Source: Belliella pelovolcani
Lineage (GTDB): Bacteria > Bacteroidota > Bacteroidia > Cytophagales > Cyclobacteriaceae
Length of the DNA stretch: 64,000 nt
Assembly: GCF_900156785.1 (NCBI RefSeq)
Contig: NZ_FTOP01000008.1
Span: 153,158 to 217,157 of the forward strand
Reading direction: 5' to 3'
This document shows, piece by piece, positions 53,297-62,390 of this stretch (positions within the stretch are counted from its first letter, which is position 1; every line of letters begins with the position of its first letter). The position numbers and the translations under genes were made by a program. The notes beneath the pieces were generated by a model. It saw only the letters and a program-made list of their open reading frames with translations. It was not told the DNA's origin and did not search any database.

Positions 53297-54172
53297 ATGA
53301 ATATTGCTATCCATGGGATAGGCTTCCCAAAGGAATTTGTACCCCATGTCAAAGAGCTTATTGCAAGCCTACAAGAGCATGATGTAAAGATATTTTTTAC
53401 AGAAGCTTTCTCAAAATCGCTAAAAAAACATCAAGTCAAAATCGATTCCTACGAACCACTCCTTCCTAAATCAATTGTTTCAGAGATGGATTTTATCCTT
53501 TCTGTCGGTGGGGATGGCACATTATTGGACACTGTCTGTCTAGTAGGAAGTCACGAGGTACCCATAGTAGGAATCAACTCTGGAAGATTAGGCTTCTTAG
53601 CTACGGTAGCAAAAGAGGCAATCCAAAAAGCTGTGAAAAGCTTGATAAACCGCGAGTATGCCATCGAAAAAAGAACCCTAGTTTCCGTACATACCGAAAA
53701 ACAACTTTTCAATGGAGTCAATTTTGGTCTCAATGAATTTACCATACATAAGAGAGACACATCTTCCATGATCACCATACACACTTACATCGATGGACAA
53801 TACCTCAACTCCTATTGGGCAGATGGCTTGATTGTAGCCACGCCTACTGGCTCCACAGGATACTCCCTGAGCTGCGGTGGTCCATTGATCAGCCCAGGAG
53901 CAAGAAACTTCGTGCTAACGCCCGTGAGCCCACACAACTTGAACGTAAGACCGATGATCATCTCAGATGAGTGTGAAATCAGCTTCAAAGTAGAAGGTAG
54001 AGGAGAAAAATTCTTAGTTTCTTTGGACTCAAGATCGACAACCATAGACGCTAGCGACGAACTCAAAGTAAAAAAAGCTATATTTTCAGCTTGCTTGGTT
54101 AAATTCCCAGGCTATCACTTTTTCGATACACTCAGGCAAAAGCTAAACTGGGGCTTTGATATGAGGAATTAG
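53297..54172 (+). CDS. nadK: NAD kinase
   Basis: Phosphorylates NAD to NADP. The 291 residues have the phosphate-binding GGDGT motif at 71-75 (catalytic Asp73), NSGRLGFLATV near 95, and the NAD-site motif DGLIVATPTGSTGYSLSCGGPLI near 180. Second gene of the CBS-nadK pair. The 3' side is a 390-base gap containing the MITE-like repeat. Confidence 0.97.
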   Translation: MNIAIHGIGFPKEFVPHVKELIASLQEHDVKIFFTEAFSKSLKKHQVKIDSYEPLLPKSIVSEMDFILSVGGDGTLLDTVCLVGSHEVPIVGINSGRLGFLATVAKEAIQKAVKSLINREYAIEKRTLVSVHTEKQLFNGVNFGLNEFTIHKRDTSSMITIHTYIDGQYLNSYWADGLIVATPTGSTGYSLSCGGPLISPGARNFVLTPVSPHNLNVRPMIISDECEISFKVEGRGEKFLVSLDSRSTTIDASDELKVKKAIFSACLVKFPGYHFFDTLRQKLNWGFDMRN

Positions 54173-54246
54173 GGATCTTATGAAAATAGAAGAATTATAA
54201 TCTAATCCACGCAATAATTTAAATGTGCTTATGGATAAATCTGATT

Positions 54247-54384
54247 ATACGCTTCTTTGCCAGTAACTTCAATCCATTGGCTCTATAGGTTGCTAATGGT
54301 CAATATCCATAAATATCCAATATCAATTAATATCGGAAATTAGGTAAATCGGAATTTTGTAATGTTACTGGCAAAGTTCCGTAT
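54247..54384 (+). mobile_element. MITE-like element, copy B
   Basis: A 138-base element bounded by 21-base terminal inverted repeats: ATACGCTTCTTTGCCAGTAAC at 54247-54267 and, at 54364-54384, the complement of ATACGGAACTTTGCCAGTAAC, 18 of 21 bases matching. No reading frame. Its interior (GATATTGGAT, GATATTGACCATT) matches the element at 36758-36899, in opposite orientation. The rest of the 54173-54563 gap holds a small palindrome, TTCCGA-TTTT-TCGGAA at 54440-54455, and TTCAATCGATTCAATCA. I see no gene in the gap. Confidence 0.8.
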
Positions 54385-54563
54385 ATCCATATTGATAAAA
54401 TCAGCTATTGGTTGATACTTGATCCTAATAGATGACTTGTTCCGATTTTTCGGAATTGATTCAATCGATTCAATCATTCAGATGACAATGGGATATTTAG
54501 AAAATTTATAAGAGTGACTTCACTTTTCGGTAGGTGGTCCACAGGATTCTCAAAAGCAAATAA

Positions 54564-55625
54564 TTATTTAACCCTAAATTTCTCAATTGCCTCTGCCAAA
54601 AGAATCAAATCAGCCTCTTCATGCCAAGCTGATAAAACAATCCTATGAATAGGCTGATCGGAAGGTCTAGGGTATGGAAAGGATGAAACTATAAATTGAT
54701 GGGCGAACAAATAACTCACCAAATCAGCCTCTTTAAAACTAAAAACAGGAAAATCCTTTGCTGATGTAAAAAGAGACATGTCACGAGTCAAATCCTTGAA
54801 TAATTTAACATGGGATCGAAGCTTATAGAATTGTGCTGAATACAAAGCTAGAGCCCTTCGAAATACCGATAAATAAGCTGGAGGTGGAGGAGAAGCACCT
54901 CTGAAAATCACTTGTGATGACAATTCCTGCATGGACTCCTGATTGCCCAATACAATTCCAGCTGGCAAACCCAAACCCTTACCAAGAGAGCCTGACACAA
55001 ATAGCCGAACAGGCAAATCTTTCCAAAGAGCGTAAGTCCCAAAAATTCCGTCTCCAACCAACCCAAAAGCATGGCTATCATCAATCAAAAGCGTATATTG
55101 ATTCCCTTTTGGTAATTGACTCATCCAAGAAAAATCATGGATTTCTGGTTTCAATGCATCCACAGCATTCGCAAGGATTAAAATGCTTTTGTTCTGATAC
55201 TGATTAGCATATTCTTGAATAGCGTTTATCCAGTCTTTTGCTTTGCCATAAATTTTTCCTGTCAGGCCATTCGGCAAAACAGCTGGATGGGTATCAGGTG
55301 CAATAAAGACAGCGTCAGCATCCTTTTCCAAATAAGAAATCACTGCATAACCTGCCAAAAAACCACTGCTAAATACCAATGCTCGCTCTGCCCCTGCTTT
55401 ATGAGCAAAGTAGCTTTCAAACGCATCATAAATACCCAATCTGACATTGTTGACCCTACTCAGTCCATGATTCAAACCAAGATGATCCATTTCTTCCTTA
55501 AGCAGACTTCGAAACTCATCTACAGCCTGCATCCCTAAATAGGATGTACCACTAAAATAAAGGTATTTTGTACCTTCATTTCGAATAACACGGCCAATGG
55601 GTTGATTGAGGTATAATGGATCCAT
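54564..55625 (-). CDS. PLP-dependent alpha-oxoamine synthase-like aminotransferase (class I/II)
   Basis: 353 residues, shorter than the usual 385-400 of KAPA synthase/2-amino-3-ketobutyrate ligase. PLP-site landmarks: YLYFSGTSYLGM at the start, FSSGFLAGYAVISYL, LLIDDSHAFGLVGDGIFG (Asp and His of the cofactor site), and the PLP lysine in VSGSLGKGLGLPAGIVLG. It belongs to the alpha-oxoamine synthase group; which acyl-CoA and amino acid it uses is not evident, and it need not be biotin synthesis because no bio genes are nearby. Separated from the TonB receptor gene by a strong terminator. Confidence 0.85.
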   Translation of the reverse strand: MDPLYLNQPIGRVIRNEGTKYLYFSGTSYLGMQAVDEFRSLLKEEMDHLGLNHGLSRVNNVRLGIYDAFESYFAHKAGAERALVFSSGFLAGYAVISYLEKDADAVFIAPDTHPAVLPNGLTGKIYGKAKDWINAIQEYANQYQNKSILILANAVDALKPEIHDFSWMSQLPKGNQYTLLIDDSHAFGLVGDGIFGTYALWKDLPVRLFVSGSLGKGLGLPAGIVLGNQESMQELSSQVIFRGASPPPPAYLSVFRRALALYSAQFYKLRSHVKLFKDLTRDMSLFTSAKDFPVFSFKEADLVSYLFAHQFIVSSFPYPRPSDQPIHRIVLSAWHEEADLILLAEAIEKFRVK

Positions 55626-55655
55626 ATCGGGATGAAGTTAAAAAATAATAGGCAT

Positions 55656-55687
55656 AAAAAAACCCTCAATTGCTTGAGGGTTTTTTT
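55656..55687. terminator. Terminator of the TonB-dependent receptor gene
   Basis: AACCCTCAA (55661-55669) pairs with TTGAGGGTT (55674-55682), flanked by an A-run and a T-run, so it works on either strand. On the minus strand it lies 18 bases past the receptor gene stop. Confidence 0.92.
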
Positions 55688-55705
55688 GAAAGAGTTTTAT
55701 CAAGA

Positions 55706-58700
55706 TTAATTGAAGATATACCTTACACCAAATTGCATTCTCCAAACTTGAGAAAGATTCAAGTTTTGTCTATATGTTTCAGTAGGCAATTCGTTTCTAT
55801 CAAGATTCATTCTGTATTGAGGCTCACCATTTGCATTTCTACCAGCATACTGAAGCAATGTAGCAGCATTAGTAAGTTTACCAACGCCCCACTCAGAGTT
55901 GATCATGTTACCAGCATTCAAAATATCCAAACTTACCTGAAGAATATTTGATTTACCATTAACATCTAATTTGAAATCTTGAAGTACTCTGAAATCAAAT
56001 CTATGTAACCAAGGTTGTTTAACACCATTTCTTTCAGCATACATACCTCTTCTTGAGCTTAAATATTTATCTTGATCAATGAAAGCAAAGAAGGCATCAG
56101 ACTGCTGTTGAGCAGTAAACCTGACTTGTCCTTGAGAAACAATATCTAAGAAATTTATTTCTGATGGGTCTGCTGGAACATAAATCAATCTTGCATCATT
56201 ATCACCAGCCATGTTACCACCTGTGACATAGTTGAATCTTCCTTGCTCTCCACCTTCATAGAATAAAGAAAGATGCGTCTTAAAAATCCCACCATATTCA
56301 AATGACTTGGAGATAGTCGAAATAATTCTGTTAGGCTGATCAAATCTTGTCCAGCTCATTTCAGGAGCATTTCTATTAAACTGAACATTAGATGTCCACA
56401 AAGAACCAGCTGTAGAACCACCTGTCAATCCAGGGTCTTTAGCAACAGATCTCGTGTAAGCTGCCATGAAATACATACCATTCTCCCAAGTTTTTTGTAT
56501 CTGACCCATCAAAGAAGCATAATAACCTTGATTTGTATTGGTCAAATAAATTGCTTGAGTAAACGGTGCATTGATTCTTTGGTTTGTCCAGTAAGGCCTT
56601 TGGTCAGGACCATTGAAAAACCCAGTTGGTTGAGGTAAATTCACATTTACAGGCAAAACATTATTAATATCTTTAGTATAAATACCTTCCAATGTTGCAA
56701 CCCAGCCATTTCCCAACACTTTATCAGCAGCAATGTTAGTTCTCCAGACTTGAGGAAATCTAAAATTTGGATCGGTTCCTGCCACGTCTCCTGATGGTGC
56801 ACTTGGAGTTGGGTTTTCAGGCTTATAAACATTAACATCAGGATTAAAAGGTCTAGGGTTTGAGTCAAAACCATTTCCTTGTATAACTTCAAAACCTCTT
56901 AATATTCCATTGTTATTTACTTGATTAGAAATCCAAACAAAAGGTATTCTACCTGTAAAGACACCTGTTCCACCACGTACTTGTAAAGTTCTGTCACCAT
57001 TAACATCCCAGTTAAATCCTATTCTTGGAGACCACAAAGGTCTAGCTGAAGGAAGCTTTGATACATCAATAGATACAGGAGAAAAATCTCTTGGATCTCT
57101 GAATGTAAAATTCTCAATTGCAGGGTTAGCAGCCAATTGTATTGGATAAAATTGGATATCTCCTCTGATACCAAATGTCAATTTTAATTGTCTAGTAGCT
57201 TGCCATTCATCTTGTATATATAAACCAAACTGACCAAAAGCTGTTTCGTCAACTGCAGGCCTTGTAGGATCGTCGCCAAAAGCAAACCCTTGAATAAAAC
57301 CAATAGGCTGAACAGTAGGGTCTCTATCAATTACAGCAGACACAAAATCGTTATAACTACCATATCTATAAACTCCATTAAAGAATCTATTAAAGGCATT
57401 CTCGAATTGCATGTACTCTAAATTCAAACCCGCAGTGTACGTATGGTTTCCTTTAAAGAAAGTGAAATTATTAGTAATATTTAATGTTCTGTTTTTAACC
57501 TGATTTGCGATTGAAAAAAGCTCATTACCCATAGTCATATAATATTGACTACCTTCTATTACCTCAATCATTGGAAATGTTTGCCCTCCAGGAATCCCTC
57601 TTTCACTTACAAAATTCGTATAACCGATATTCAAACTATTTGTTGCATTATTACTAATTCTAGTTGATATTTCTGCAACAATTGATTGAGTCTTATCATC
57701 CGTTGTATAATTAGAATTTCTAAAACCCATAGCTTGAAGAGAATTCCTGTTTCCAAATCCTCCAGGTAAAGCGTTGGAAGTGCTTGAACCATTCAAGAAA
57801 GAATCGTCTGAGGATGTATATTGATTGAATCTAAGTGCAATTTTCGTTTTTTCACTTAGATTATAATCTAATCTAAAGTTTAATCTAAGTATTTCTTGTC
57901 CAAAACCGTAATTCTCATACTCCCCTGGATCATAGCCATAATTATCAATCAAACTTTGTCTAACAAAATCCAATTCCGTCGCAGGGACTCTTGTAATTCT
58001 ATCACCAGTTAATCCTGGACGAGCAGCTAAATTCTGTTGTCCTGGTCTTGTAGAAACGTCACTTTCAACATTTGCAAAGAAGAATAATTTATTCTTAATG
58101 ATTGGACCTCCCACTCTAAAACCAAAAATTCTAGAATCAAATTCTTGACCACTCAATTCATTATCTCCAATTCTACTACCTTGATAATCTTGGTTTCTAG
58201 TTAAAAAATACGCAGATCCTTTGAACTCGTTAGTACCCGACCTAGTAATTGCATTTACATTAGCTCCAGTAAAACCTCCTTGTCTAACATCATAAGGAGC
58301 AAGGTTTACTTGAACTTCTTCAATAGCATCCAATGATAAAGGGTTACCACCAGCAAATTGATCACTCCCTAATCCAAAGTTATTATTGTAAATGTTACCA
58401 TCAATTGTGTAGTTATTAAACCTATTGTCTCTACCAGCAAAAGAAGTACCGTTAGATTGAGGGGTCATTCTAGTAAAGTCATTAATACCTCTACTGATTG
58501 TTGGTAAGCTATTTATTCTCTCTGCTGTTAGGTTGATTCCAGCACCTGTTCTATCGGCGTTCATGATGCCATCCTTACTAGCACTAACTTCTATGGCTTC
58601 CAATTCAACACCATCAGCCAAAACAGCATTTAATGAATAATTTTGCCCAAGACCAAGGGTAATACCTTCATAACTTCTTGTATCAAATCCAACGAAAGAT

Positions 58701-58954
58701 ACAGAAACAGTGTATGGCCCACCAACTCTCAAGTTAGGAAGCACAAATCTGCCCTCTAAATTAGAAACTGCCCCATATCTTGTACCAGATGGGGTGTGAA
58801 TCGCAACGACATTCGCTCCAGGTAATGTCTCACCTGTGTTATCCGTCACTATACCCGAGATAGTGGCGGTTGTAACACCTTGCGAAAACACAAGACCCGT
58901 ACTGAATACGAGCATTGCTATCGCAAATAAACTCTTAAGTAATGATTGCCTCAT
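55706..58954 (-). CDS. TonB-dependent receptor, Oar-like, with carboxypeptidase-regulatory-like domain
   Basis: 1082 residues. Signal peptide about 1-26 (VFSTGLVFSQ). A carboxypeptidase-regulatory-like domain spans about 28-110 (ATISGIVTDNTGETLPGANVVA), the plug about 115-235 (ADRTGAGINLTAERINSLPT, DAIEEVQVNLAPYDVRQGGF), and the rest is a 22-strand barrel ending in MQFGVRYIFN with the terminal aromatic residue expected of outer-membrane barrels. The plug and barrel sequence place it with the Oar family rather than with SusC. There is no SusD partner gene next to it. It likely imports a ligand or binds outer-membrane cargo; the substrate is unknown. The upstream region carries a cluster of TTAACA sites. 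Confidence 0.92.
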   Translation of the reverse strand: MRQSLLKSLFAIAMLVFSTGLVFSQGVTTATISGIVTDNTGETLPGANVVAIHTPSGTRYGAVSNLEGRFVLPNLRVGGPYTVSVSFVGFDTRSYEGITLGLGQNYSLNAVLADGVELEAIEVSASKDGIMNADRTGAGINLTAERINSLPTISRGINDFTRMTPQSNGTSFAGRDNRFNNYTIDGNIYNNNFGLGSDQFAGGNPLSLDAIEEVQVNLAPYDVRQGGFTGANVNAITRSGTNEFKGSAYFLTRNQDYQGSRIGDNELSGQEFDSRIFGFRVGGPIIKNKLFFFANVESDVSTRPGQQNLAARPGLTGDRITRVPATELDFVRQSLIDNYGYDPGEYENYGFGQEILRLNFRLDYNLSEKTKIALRFNQYTSSDDSFLNGSSTSNALPGGFGNRNSLQAMGFRNSNYTTDDKTQSIVAEISTRISNNATNSLNIGYTNFVSERGIPGGQTFPMIEVIEGSQYYMTMGNELFSIANQVKNRTLNITNNFTFFKGNHTYTAGLNLEYMQFENAFNRFFNGVYRYGSYNDFVSAVIDRDPTVQPIGFIQGFAFGDDPTRPAVDETAFGQFGLYIQDEWQATRQLKLTFGIRGDIQFYPIQLAANPAIENFTFRDPRDFSPVSIDVSKLPSARPLWSPRIGFNWDVNGDRTLQVRGGTGVFTGRIPFVWISNQVNNNGILRGFEVIQGNGFDSNPRPFNPDVNVYKPENPTPSAPSGDVAGTDPNFRFPQVWRTNIAADKVLGNGWVATLEGIYTKDINNVLPVNVNLPQPTGFFNGPDQRPYWTNQRINAPFTQAIYLTNTNQGYYASLMGQIQKTWENGMYFMAAYTRSVAKDPGLTGGSTAGSLWTSNVQFNRNAPEMSWTRFDQPNRIISTISKSFEYGGIFKTHLSLFYEGGEQGRFNYVTGGNMAGDNDARLIYVPADPSEINFLDIVSQGQVRFTAQQQSDAFFAFIDQDKYLSSRRGMYAERNGVKQPWLHRFDFRVLQDFKLDVNGKSNILQVSLDILNAGNMINSEWGVGKLTNAATLLQYAGRNANGEPQYRMNLDRNELPTETYRQNLNLSQVWRMQFGVRYIFN

Positions 58955-59019
58955 AATTTTTGTTTTTTGTGGAAAATTTTAGAATTACAGTTTTAGGATT
59001 TACTTAGTTTTTCCAAGTA

Positions 59020-59027
59020 CAAATGTA
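59020..59027 (-). promoter_or_regulatory. Putative -7 box for the TonB-dependent receptor gene
   Basis: Minus strand reads TACATTTG, a full TAnnTTTG match, 66 bases upstream of the receptor start. No clear -33 box at the usual distance. Confidence 0.55.
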
Positions 59028-59058
59028 TACCACTTAGACAAGTTTTCTTTTTTGTAAT

Positions 59059-59245
59059 TGTTAAGTTTTAACATTTATTCACAATAATACTTAACAATTT
59101 CTTAACATTGAAAAAAGAAGGAAATTTTCTTTTTGCCTGAAATTTTACATTTCAAACGGTTTAAACCCACGAATTACCCACTTATACTGAAATTAACTTC
59201 TTTGATCTATTTCAGTGTTAAGTTTTCTTTAACTCAATGTTAACA
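59059..59245. promoter_or_regulatory. Cluster of TTAACA/TGTTAA half-sites
   Basis: Within 187 bases upstream of the receptor promoter I count TGTTAA at 59059 and 59216, TTAACA at 59068, 59091 and 59102, and the perfect palindrome TGTTAACA at 59238-59245. Two of them form TGTTAA-GTT-TTAACA (59059-59073). This looks like a multi-site operator region between the receptor gene and the divergent YhhN gene. The rest of the 58955-59320 gap is AT-rich and carries nothing else I can name. Confidence 0.5.
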
Positions 59246-59320
59246 CAAAATTGGACTCAAAAAACCCAAAAATATTTGGCTATATTTCCACTTTAAACCT
59301 CAATTAAAACGAGCCAATTC

Positions 59321-60007
59321 ATGCGAAATAAAAATATCCTTTGGTTGTATATATTTCTTCTCGTTGCCGTGATTGATCTCTTTTTTACAGCAGAAGGGAA
59401 TTCAGAATTTAGAATATACAGCAAACCATTGATTATCTTGTCATTAGGATTTTACTTTTGGCAAATCAGTAAAAATGTCGCAGGCACCCTGATCCGGAAA
59501 GCCATGTTAGGTGCATTGATATTTTCTTGGTTGGGTGATGTACTCTTACTTTTTCCATATCTTTTTCTCTACGGCTTGGGAGCATTCTTGATGGCGCATG
59601 TATGTTTTATCATCAGTTTCAAGATAAGCCAAGAAAAACCTTTTGAAATTGGTCAGGTCAATTTCATCAAACTATTTCTATACAACCTTCCTATTTATAT
59701 CCCCGCTGGGATAGCCTACTTCCTGATCAATCCAGGATTGGGAGAATTCAAAATCCCAGTAGTGATCTATATCTTAATTATCGTCACCATGGTCACGACA
59801 GCCAGAGAGCGATTTGGGAAAACAAATGCCTCCAGCTTCTGGCAAGTTTTTATTGGTGCATTTACCTTCATGATTTCAGATGGTATACTAGCAATCAATA
59901 TGTTTTACAAGCCCTTCCCTGAGGCTCCCGTGCTCGTGATGGGCACTTATATACTCGCTCAACTATTGATTATAATGGGTATCAGGGCGCATTACCTAAA
60001 AGGTTGA
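59321..60007 (+). CDS. YhhN family membrane protein (lysoplasmalogenase-like)
   Basis: 228 residues with about eight membrane helices. The family pattern is present (FRIYSKPLIILSLGFYF, GALIFSWLGDVLLLFPYLFLYGLGAFLMAHVCFI, ISDGILAINMFYKP). Related enzymes (TMEM86B) hydrolyse lysoplasmalogens. In Bacteroidota the substrate is unverified. It is transcribed divergently from the receptor gene. Confidence 0.9.
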   Translation: MRNKNILWLYIFLLVAVIDLFFTAEGNSEFRIYSKPLIILSLGFYFWQISKNVAGTLIRKAMLGALIFSWLGDVLLLFPYLFLYGLGAFLMAHVCFIISFKISQEKPFEIGQVNFIKLFLYNLPIYIPAGIAYFLINPGLGEFKIPVVIYILIIVTMVTTARERFGKTNASSFWQVFIGAFTFMISDGILAINMFYKPFPEAPVLVMGTYILAQLLIIMGIRAHYLKG

Positions 60008-60152
60008 AATTAGGTCAAAAGACTTTAAATCTGGAAAACTAAGCTCAGGTGACTATTATGAAGTGGTAGGATTTAATCAAGATACCATCTTGATATTCAC
60101 CGAAGAAGTTGAAGGAAAAGAATATGTACTCCATTATGTGAAAATCGAATAA
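60000..60152 (+). pseudogene. Start-less gene fragment
   Basis: A stop-free frame from 60000 to the TAA at 60150-60152 encodes about 50 residues of clearly protein-like sequence (KDFKSGKLSSGDYYEVVGFN, QDTILIFTEEVEGKEYVLHY). It has no ATG, GTG or TTG start downstream of the previous in-frame stop at 59997, and it overlaps the end of the YhhN gene in another frame by eight bases. It is probably the remaining C-terminus of a lost gene. The family is not recognised. Confidence 0.5.
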
Positions 60153-60161
60153 GCGTATACA

Positions 60162-60200
60162 CAGAAGCCTGCCAGATTTCAAAAATCTAGAAGGCTTCTG
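60162..60200. terminator. Long hairpin between the fragment and aspS
   Basis: CAGAAGCCT (60162-60170) pairs with AGGCTTCTG (60192-60200); inside, AGATTT (60174-60179) pairs with AAATCT (60183-60188). It lies 22 bases past the aspS stop. The T-run is weak on both sides, so termination is likely but not certain. Confidence 0.6.
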
Positions 60201-60221
60201 TCAATTTCTTGCAAACTAATG

Positions 60222-61979
60222 CTACTCCTTCTTCAAAGCCAAAGCAATTGACAATTCCTTCAATTGCTCCTCAGCAATGGTACTCGGAGAATCGATCATC
60301 ACATCTCTACCTGAATTATTTTTCGGGAAAGCGATGTAATCTCTGATCGAATCTGAGCCACCAAAAATCGCACAGAATCTATCAAAACCAAAGGCGATAC
60401 CTCCATGTGGCGGCGCACCGTATTCAAAGGCTTCCATCAAGAAGCCAAACTGCTTCTGTGCTTCTTCATCAGAAAAACCGAGATGCTTGAACATCAACTG
60501 CTGAGTAGGTCGATCATGAATCCTAATAGAACCGCCACCGATCTCTACGCCATTAATCACCAGATCATAGGCATTGGCCCTTACAGCTCCTGGATCGGTT
60601 TCAAGCAAAGGAATATCTTCTTTCTTCGGTGAAGTAAATGGATGGTGCATCGCATGGTAGCGCTGTGTTTCTTCGTCCCATTCCAAAAGCGGGAAATCAA
60701 CAACCCAAAGCGGCTTGAATACATTTCTATCTCTCAATCCCAATTCTTCTCCCATCTTCAGACGAAGCTCAGACATTTGCTTGCGAGTAGTTTTAGCATC
60801 TCCAGAAAGCACTAAAATCAAATCTCCAGCTTTTGCATTGGCTTTTTCTGCCCATGCTTTCAAATCTTCTTGTGTGTAAAACTTATCTACAGAAGACTTG
60901 AACGTTCCGTCTTCATTACACTTCACATATACTAGGCCTTTTGCACCAATCTGAGGTCTTTTCACCCAATCCGTCAAGGCATCTATTTGCTTTCTAGTAT
61001 ACTCACCCGCCCCTGTAGCACATATCCCAACGATCAATTCTGCCTGATCAAATATGGTAAAACCTTTACCTTGTGCGAGTTCATTAAGTTCTACAAACTT
61101 CATATCAAACCTCAAGTCAGGCTTGTCATTACCATAATACTTCATGGCATCGGCAAATGTCATTCGCTCCACACCACCCAATTCAATTCCTTTTACATGG
61201 GTGAAAAGGTGACGAACCAAGCCTTCGAAAGTATTTAAGATATCTTCTTGATCTACAAAAGACATCTCACAATCTATCTGTGTAAACTCAGGCTGCCTGT
61301 CGGCTCTCAAGTCTTCATCTCTGAAACACTTCACAATCTGAAAATAACGATCAAAACCACTGACCATTAATAGCTGCTTGAAGGTCTGTGGAGATTGTGG
61401 AAGAGCATAGAACTCACCCGGATTTACCCTCGAAGGCACTACAAAATCTCTAGCTCCTTCAGGGGTAGACTTGATCAATACTGGCGTTTCTACTTCTATG
61501 AAGCTCTGAGCATCCATGTATTTCCTAGTCTCCTGCATCATGCGATGTCTCAATTGTAGTTTTTCGCGGACTACATTTCTTCTGAGATCCAAGTACCTAT
61601 ATTTCATTCTCAATTCATCGCCACCGTCCGTCTCATCTTCTATGATAAATGGCGGAACTTTAGCAGCATTCAATACCTCCAAAGCACTAGCTTTGATTTC
61701 AATGTCTCCTGTAGGTAGCTTATCATTCTTAGAAGTACGTTCTATGACTACTCCTGTCGCTTGCACCACAAATTCACGACCCAAGCTCGCTGCTTTTTCT
61801 AGAAGAGCTTTGTCTGTAGATCCTTCTTCAAAAATCAACTGCGTCACACCATATCGGTCTCTCAGGTCTAGCCAGATCAAACCTCCCTTATTTCGGACAC
61901 GTTGTACCCAGCCAGCTAGGGTTACTTCTTTATTGACATCTGCGAGGCGCAATTCCCCACAAGTATGAGTTCTAAGCAT
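60222..61979 (-). CDS. aspS: Aspartate--tRNA ligase
   Basis: Charges tRNA-Asp in the cytoplasm. About 585 residues from the ATG at 61979 ([26 protein letters not shown], the standard N-terminus). The frame extends 17 codons further, but a -7 box lies inside that stretch. The OB-fold anticodon domain is about 1-105 and the class II core follows ([24 protein letters not shown] motif 1 region, [23 protein letters not shown] motif 2), a bacterial GAD insert spans about 290-400, and motif 3 is [28 protein letters not shown]. It is followed by a hairpin. Confidence 0.97.
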   Translation of the reverse strand: MLRTHTCGELRLADVNKEVTLAGWVQRVRNKGGLIWLDLRDRYGVTQLIFEEGSTDKALLEKAASLGREFVVQATGVVIERTSKNDKLPTGDIEIKASALEVLNAAKVPPFIIEDETDGGDELRMKYRYLDLRRNVVREKLQLRHRMMQETRKYMDAQSFIEVETPVLIKSTPEGARDFVVPSRVNPGEFYALPQSPQTFKQLLMVSGFDRYFQIVKCFRDEDLRADRQPEFTQIDCEMSFVDQEDILNTFEGLVRHLFTHVKGIELGGVERMTFADAMKYYGNDKPDLRFDMKFVELNELAQGKGFTIFDQAELIVGICATGAGEYTRKQIDALTDWVKRPQIGAKGLVYVKCNEDGTFKSSVDKFYTQEDLKAWAEKANAKAGDLILVLSGDAKTTRKQMSELRLKMGEELGLRDRNVFKPLWVVDFPLLEWDEETQRYHAMHHPFTSPKKEDIPLLETDPGAVRANAYDLVINGVEIGGGSIRIHDRPTQQLMFKHLGFSDEEAQKQFGFLMEAFEYGAPPHGGIAFGFDRFCAIFGGSDSIRDYIAFPKNNSGRDVMIDSPSTIAEEQLKELSIALALKKE

Positions 61980-62005
61980 GTTTTTGGAATCTTTTTTTAA
62001 AGCGA

Positions 62006-62013
62006 CAAAGATA
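62006..62013 (-). promoter_or_regulatory. Putative -7 box for aspS
   Basis: Minus strand reads TATCTTTG, a full TAnnTTTG match, 27 bases before the chosen aspS start and inside the in-frame extension. In the rest of the 61980-62390 gap I see only a weak TTGCTTTG (62287-62294) that might serve the peptidase gene. Confidence 0.55.
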
Positions 62014-62390
62014 AGTAAAATATACAGCAAGCTAAATCAAACGTTGATTTTCGATAGCTCCACTCGGTTAAAATCATACAATTCTAAACCCAATGGCAAG
62101 AAATACGCTACTCAATATTGCTGTTGCAATGATATGAATAATTTAAAAAAAATAAGGCTCTAAAATTAGAAATTCACTAACAAACAGCCGTTTCCAATAA
62201 ATTTTCAATAAAAATCGACACATCAGAAAATGAATTACAATCAGCTCCGTTTCATCATTAGATTAATGTAAGTTTTGATAGCATTATTGCTTTGTGCATT
62301 TCCTGCTCAAAACAGCCATCAAAAGATTTGGAAATTGACTGAAATTTAAATTCCTTTGGAGATCAAGAACCCGACAAATACAAAATAAAC

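Noticed and set aside
54430..54480. TTCCGATTTTTCGGAA palindrome as the nadK terminator
   Set aside because: It is more than 260 bases past the nadK stop and lacks a T-run.
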